In this document: in pieces, positions 5,116 through 7,332 of the stretch | Layout of the letters: each line of letters opens with the position of its first letter | Numbering within the stretch: position 1 is the stretch's first letter | The notes under the pieces: generated by a model | Told to the model about the DNA's origin: nothing | What the model saw: only the letters and a program-made list of their open reading frames with translations | Database searches by the model: none | Assembly: GCA_003157675.1 (NCBI GenBank) | Contig: PMKG01000197.1 | Location: 12,656 to 19,987, forward strand | Direction of reading: 5' to 3' | DNA from: Acidobacteriota bacterium | Lineage (GTDB): Bacteria; Acidobacteriota; Vicinamibacteria; Vicinamibacterales; Fen-181 | DNA: 7,332 nucleotides | Program-made: the position numbers and the translations under genes

Positions 5116-6324
5116 TCACTTGCTCGCCGCCCGGACGCGCCCGATGAACTCGTCGACCGCCTTCTTCACCGGGACCATTACCGCGTCGACATGCGTGCCG
5201 ATCCGCCCCCCGGCAATGCCGCCGCTGTGGAGCAACTCGACCTGCACCAACTGGGTTCCACTCTGATACGGCAGCGTGGTCGTCGTGTTCGTGTACAGGA
5301 ACACGTCGTATCGGGAGACGCACAGGCCGCCCGACCCGCTGGTCGTGATGACCTGCACGTAGAGATACGTATCCTCATCCGCGTGGCGCTGGACCTTGAA
5401 CCCGGCGTCGGTGAGGCTCTTCACCGTCGCCGACTCGATGGCCGGCTGGCTGAGGCCGCAGGCCATCGCCTGCTGATTGAGGTCCTCGACGACGACGCCG
5501 AGCGTGGTGAGTCCGCGCAGGCCGGCGTCGGGCCCCTTGCCGGGCTCGGATGTCCCGCCTGCACCGGGCTGGCCGGCGGGTGACGCCGGGTTCAGCCGCT
5601 CCAGCTCCGACGCCGGGACGGTCGCCGGCATCTGGGCCGGCTGACGCGGCGAGGCCCCGGCGGGAGGAGTCCCGGTCCTCGTCGCATCTCCCGCGCCGCC
5701 GGCGGCTGCGGGCGGCACCAGATGCGGTTCGCCCGGCTGCGACGGCTCGTAGACGAGCGTCACGACGTCCTTCCCGCCGCGCTCGATGAACCGCACTTGC
5801 ACGACGAGCTGCGGCGGGTTGTCAATCCGCGAGTACGTGTACCGAAGTTCGCGGCCGCGAGAGATTCCGTATCTCACCTCGAGGCCGGTCCCGTCCCACC
5901 GGCTCGTTGTCACGATCGCCACGCTGCCGATATCCTGGACCTCGTCGCGGCCGTTGGGATGGAATACGCGGGGCCGGCCGCCCTCGTTGGTGACGACCAC
6001 CTCGTCGGACGACTGCGAGATCGAGACGTTGGACGGGGGAGTCCTGACCTCGTCGACCAGCATCGCCCTCCGTTTCGACTCGCCCTCGGACTCCTGGTAC
6101 CTGATCGCGGCCGCAGACTCGTTGACGCCTCCCACGGTCGGGGCATTCCCGGCCGTGAACAGGTCCATTCCGAATCCGACCTCGCGCGGAATCCGGCTCA
6201 GCTTCGTGTTGAGCGTCCAGTGGCCCGACAGGTCGGGCGTGTCGCCGGCCGCCCGCACGGCCGCCGTGGGGATGACGGCGAGAAATGCCGCCGCGATGAG
6301 TGCCGTGACGCGCGCTCGAGCCAT
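5116..6324 (-). CDS. Secreted two-domain protein of unknown function
   Basis: I do not recognise a characterised family. The 402-residue product begins with a Sec signal peptide: MARAR, a hydrophobic stretch, and a probable cleavage after AVRA near residue 25. The first domain (about 30-195) opens with DLSGHWTLNTKLSR, an opening I have seen in secreted beta-rich proteins of Acidobacteria-like genomes. It looks largely beta-stranded, with repeated hydrophobic/polar alternation (EVVVTNEGG, LVVQVRFIERG, VVTLVYEP). A Pro/Gly/Ala-rich linker (about 196-267) follows. The second domain (about 268-400) begins LRGLTTLGVVVEDLNQQA and contains DTYLYVQVITTSG, YDVFLYTNTTTTLPYQ and a final amphipathic helix. 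It holds the protein's two mature cysteines, C289 and C335, possibly disulfide-bonded. The ATG at 6324 is set by the signal peptide; only a weak AGGCAGG precedes it. The gene stands alone, divergent from the dehydrogenase. Confidence 0.85.
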   Translation of the reverse strand: MARARVTALIAAAFLAVIPTAAVRAAGDTPDLSGHWTLNTKLSRIPREVGFGMDLFTAGNAPTVGGVNESAAAIRYQESEGESKRRAMLVDEVRTPPSNVSISQSSDEVVVTNEGGRPRVFHPNGRDEVQDIGSVAIVTTSRWDGTGLEVRYGISRGRELRYTYSRIDNPPQLVVQVRFIERGGKDVVTLVYEPSQPGEPHLVPPAAAGGAGDATRTGTPPAGASPRQPAQMPATVPASELERLNPASPAGQPGAGGTSEPGKGPDAGLRGLTTLGVVVEDLNQQAMACGLSQPAIESATVKSLTDAGFKVQRHADEDTYLYVQVITTSGSGGLCVSRYDVFLYTNTTTTLPYQSGTQLVQVELLHSGGIAGGRIGTHVDAVMVPVKKAVDEFIGRVRAASK

Positions 6325-6336
6325 AGATGCCTGCCT

Positions 6337-6371
6337 GGTCCCCGATCCCCGATCCCTGCCCCCCGACCCCT
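6337..6371 (-). repeat. Heptamer array and G-quadruplex motif upstream of the secreted-protein gene
   Basis: On the plus strand the units ggtcccc, gatcccc, gatccct, gcccccc and gacccct follow one another with a 7-base period. On the minus strand this gives five G-runs of 4, 6, 3, 4 and 4 bases with loops of only 2-3 bases, fitting the usual G3+N1-7 quadruplex pattern. It lies 16-46 bases upstream of the ATG at 6324, on the sense strand of that gene. Confidence 0.65.
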
Positions 6372-6379
6372 GCGACAGC

Positions 6380-6386
6380 TATAATA
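6380..6386. promoter_or_regulatory. AT island with -10-like boxes in both directions
   Basis: TATAAT (6380-6385, +) is a perfect -10 hexamer facing the dehydrogenase gene. The complementary strand reads TATTAT (6386-6381), facing the secreted-protein gene. Neither direction has a recognisable -35 at 16-18 bases, so activator dependence or another sigma factor is possible. In DNA this GC-rich the island is notable. Confidence 0.45.
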
Positions 6387-6441
6387 CCGCTCCAGTGCGC
6401 CCGCGAGCGCCGCGCGCCCGCGGGACAGCCATCATCAGATC

Positions 6442-6446
6442 AGGAG
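6442..6446 (+). promoter_or_regulatory. Ribosome binding site of the dehydrogenase gene
   Basis: AGGAG, 8 bases before the ATG at 6455. It fixes the start of a gene whose frame runs off the window. Confidence 0.75.
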
Positions 6447-6454
6447 TAGTGCTC

Positions 6455-7332
6455 ATGCCCAAGTACAAGATCGCATGGCTCCCCGGGGACGGCGTCGGCA
6501 TCGACGTCATGGAAGCCGCCCGGATCGTCCTCGGCCGCATCGGCCTCGATGCCGAGTACATCCACGGCGACATCGGCTGGGAGTTCTGGCGGGCCGAGGG
6601 AGACGCGTTCCCCGCGCGCACGATCCAGTTGCTCCAGAACGTCGACGCGGCCATGTTCGGCGCCATCACCTCGAAGCCGCTCAAGGCCGCCGAGGCCGAG
6701 CTGGTCGATTCGCTCAAGGGGAAGGGCCTCCAGTACCGCTCGCCGATCGTGCGGATGCGGCAGCTGTTCGACCTCTACATCTGCCTGCGTCCCTGCAAGG
6801 CGTACCCGGGCAACCCGCTCAACTTCAAGGAAGGCCTCAACCTCGTCATCTTCCGCGAGAACACCGAGGACCTCTACGCCGGTGTCGAGTTCAGCCCGGT
6901 GCCGCCGGAGCTGGCCGAGACGCTCGGCAAGCTGTCGAAGGCGTTCGGCACGTTCGGCAAGCTGCCCGGCAACGAGTACGCCGTGTCGTGCAAGATCAAC
7001 ACGCGGAAGGGCTCGGAGCGGATCGCCCGCGCGGCCTTCGAGTTCGCCCGCAAGTTCGGCCGCAAGAAGGTCACCGTCGTCCACAAGGCCAACGTCGTCC
7101 GCGCCACCGACAACCTGTTCCTCGAGCTGTGCCGCGAGGTGGCGAAGGGGTTCCCCGAGATCGCGATGGACGAGGCCAACATCGACGCCCTGACGATGTG
7201 GCTGCTCAAGAACCCGTTCAACTACGACGTGCTGGTGGCGCCGAACCTGTACGGCGACATCGTGTCCGACCTGTGCGCCCAGATGGTGGGCGGCCTCGGG
7301 TTCGGCTGCTCGGGCAACATCGGCGAGAAGCT
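6455..7332 (+). CDS. Isocitrate/isopropylmalate-family dehydrogenase, 3'-truncated
   Basis: The first 292 residues of a beta-decarboxylating dehydrogenase that oxidises a 2-hydroxy-dicarboxylate with NAD(P); the frame is open at the window end. It opens with KIAWLPGDGVGIDVMEAA and continues with FGAITSKP. By alignment to E. coli isocitrate dehydrogenase I place the substrate residues at S96, R102, R112 (YICLRP), R134 and Y141 (FRENTEDLYAGVEF). The catalytic lysine is K211 (VVHKANVV). The metal aspartates are D244 (NIDALTMW), D268 and D272 (NLYGDIVSD). E. coli Asn115 is replaced by Ile98 in RSPIVRMRQ. Isocitrate is the most likely substrate given S96 and the two arginines, but isopropylmalate or homoisocitrate cannot be excluded. 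The residues that decide NAD versus NADP lie beyond the window. AGGAG at 6442 gives a strong start. Confidence 0.9.
   Translation, partial: MPKYKIAWLPGDGVGIDVMEAARIVLGRIGLDAEYIHGDIGWEFWRAEGDAFPARTIQLLQNVDAAMFGAITSKPLKAAEAELVDSLKGKGLQYRSPIVRMRQLFDLYICLRPCKAYPGNPLNFKEGLNLVIFRENTEDLYAGVEFSPVPPELAETLGKLSKAFGTFGKLPGNEYAVSCKINTRKGSERIARAAFEFARKFGRKKVTVVHKANVVRATDNLFLELCREVAKGFPEIAMDEANIDALTMWLLKNPFNYDVLVAPNLYGDIVSDLCAQMVGGLGFGCSGNIGEK

Noticed and set aside
6440..7193. Open frames on both strands inside the dehydrogenase gene
   Set aside because: They are low-complexity Ser/Arg or Glu/Leu/Arg shadows of the clear dehydrogenase frame at 6455.

Overview
The window is a stretch of high-GC bacterial chromosome carrying ordinary housekeeping and exported-protein genes. 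It holds no phage, plasmid, insertion sequence or CRISPR signal. Very GC-rich coding DNA, a Tat-exported enzyme, a Sec-exported protein and a YncE-type phosphoesterase suggest a free-living diderm. Protein style and intergenic repeats remind me of Acidobacteriota (Vicinamibacteria-like); that placement is recollection, not a search result.

Layout from left to right. The 3' end of a phosphoesterase gene (2-817, +) converges on a Tat-signal class V PLP enzyme (946-2202, -), and the gap between them is filled with inverted arrays of GATC-containing octamers. Upstream of the PLP gene on the same strand is a membrane-anchored thioredoxin-like protein (2310-2831, -); the two may be co-transcribed and both products are predicted to act outside the cytoplasm. 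Divergent from these run a DUF2007/zinc-finger protein (2917-3264, +), an HpaI-type aldolase (3369-4154, +) and tadA (4147-4602, +). The aldolase and tadA overlap by 8 bases, so they are probably translationally coupled. A tRNA-Ser(CGA) gene with its own promoter follows (4707-4797, +).

The roughly 318 bases after the tRNA contain no convincing gene, but do contain a hairpin and an interspersed palindromic repeat built from inverted CCC-GAGC-GTCGA-GGG units. Next comes a secreted two-domain protein of unknown function (5116-6324, -). Divergent from it is the 5' part of an isocitrate/isopropylmalate-family dehydrogenase (6455 to the window end, +), with an AT island and a G-quadruplex-capable leader between the two.

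I do not see a convincing new multi-gene system. The signal I would follow first is non-coding: at four separate gene junctions the spacer consists of degenerate tandem repeats with a 7-9 base period, different in sequence each time. Second is the palindromic element behind the tRNA gene. Among the proteins, the least explained is the secreted 402-residue protein.
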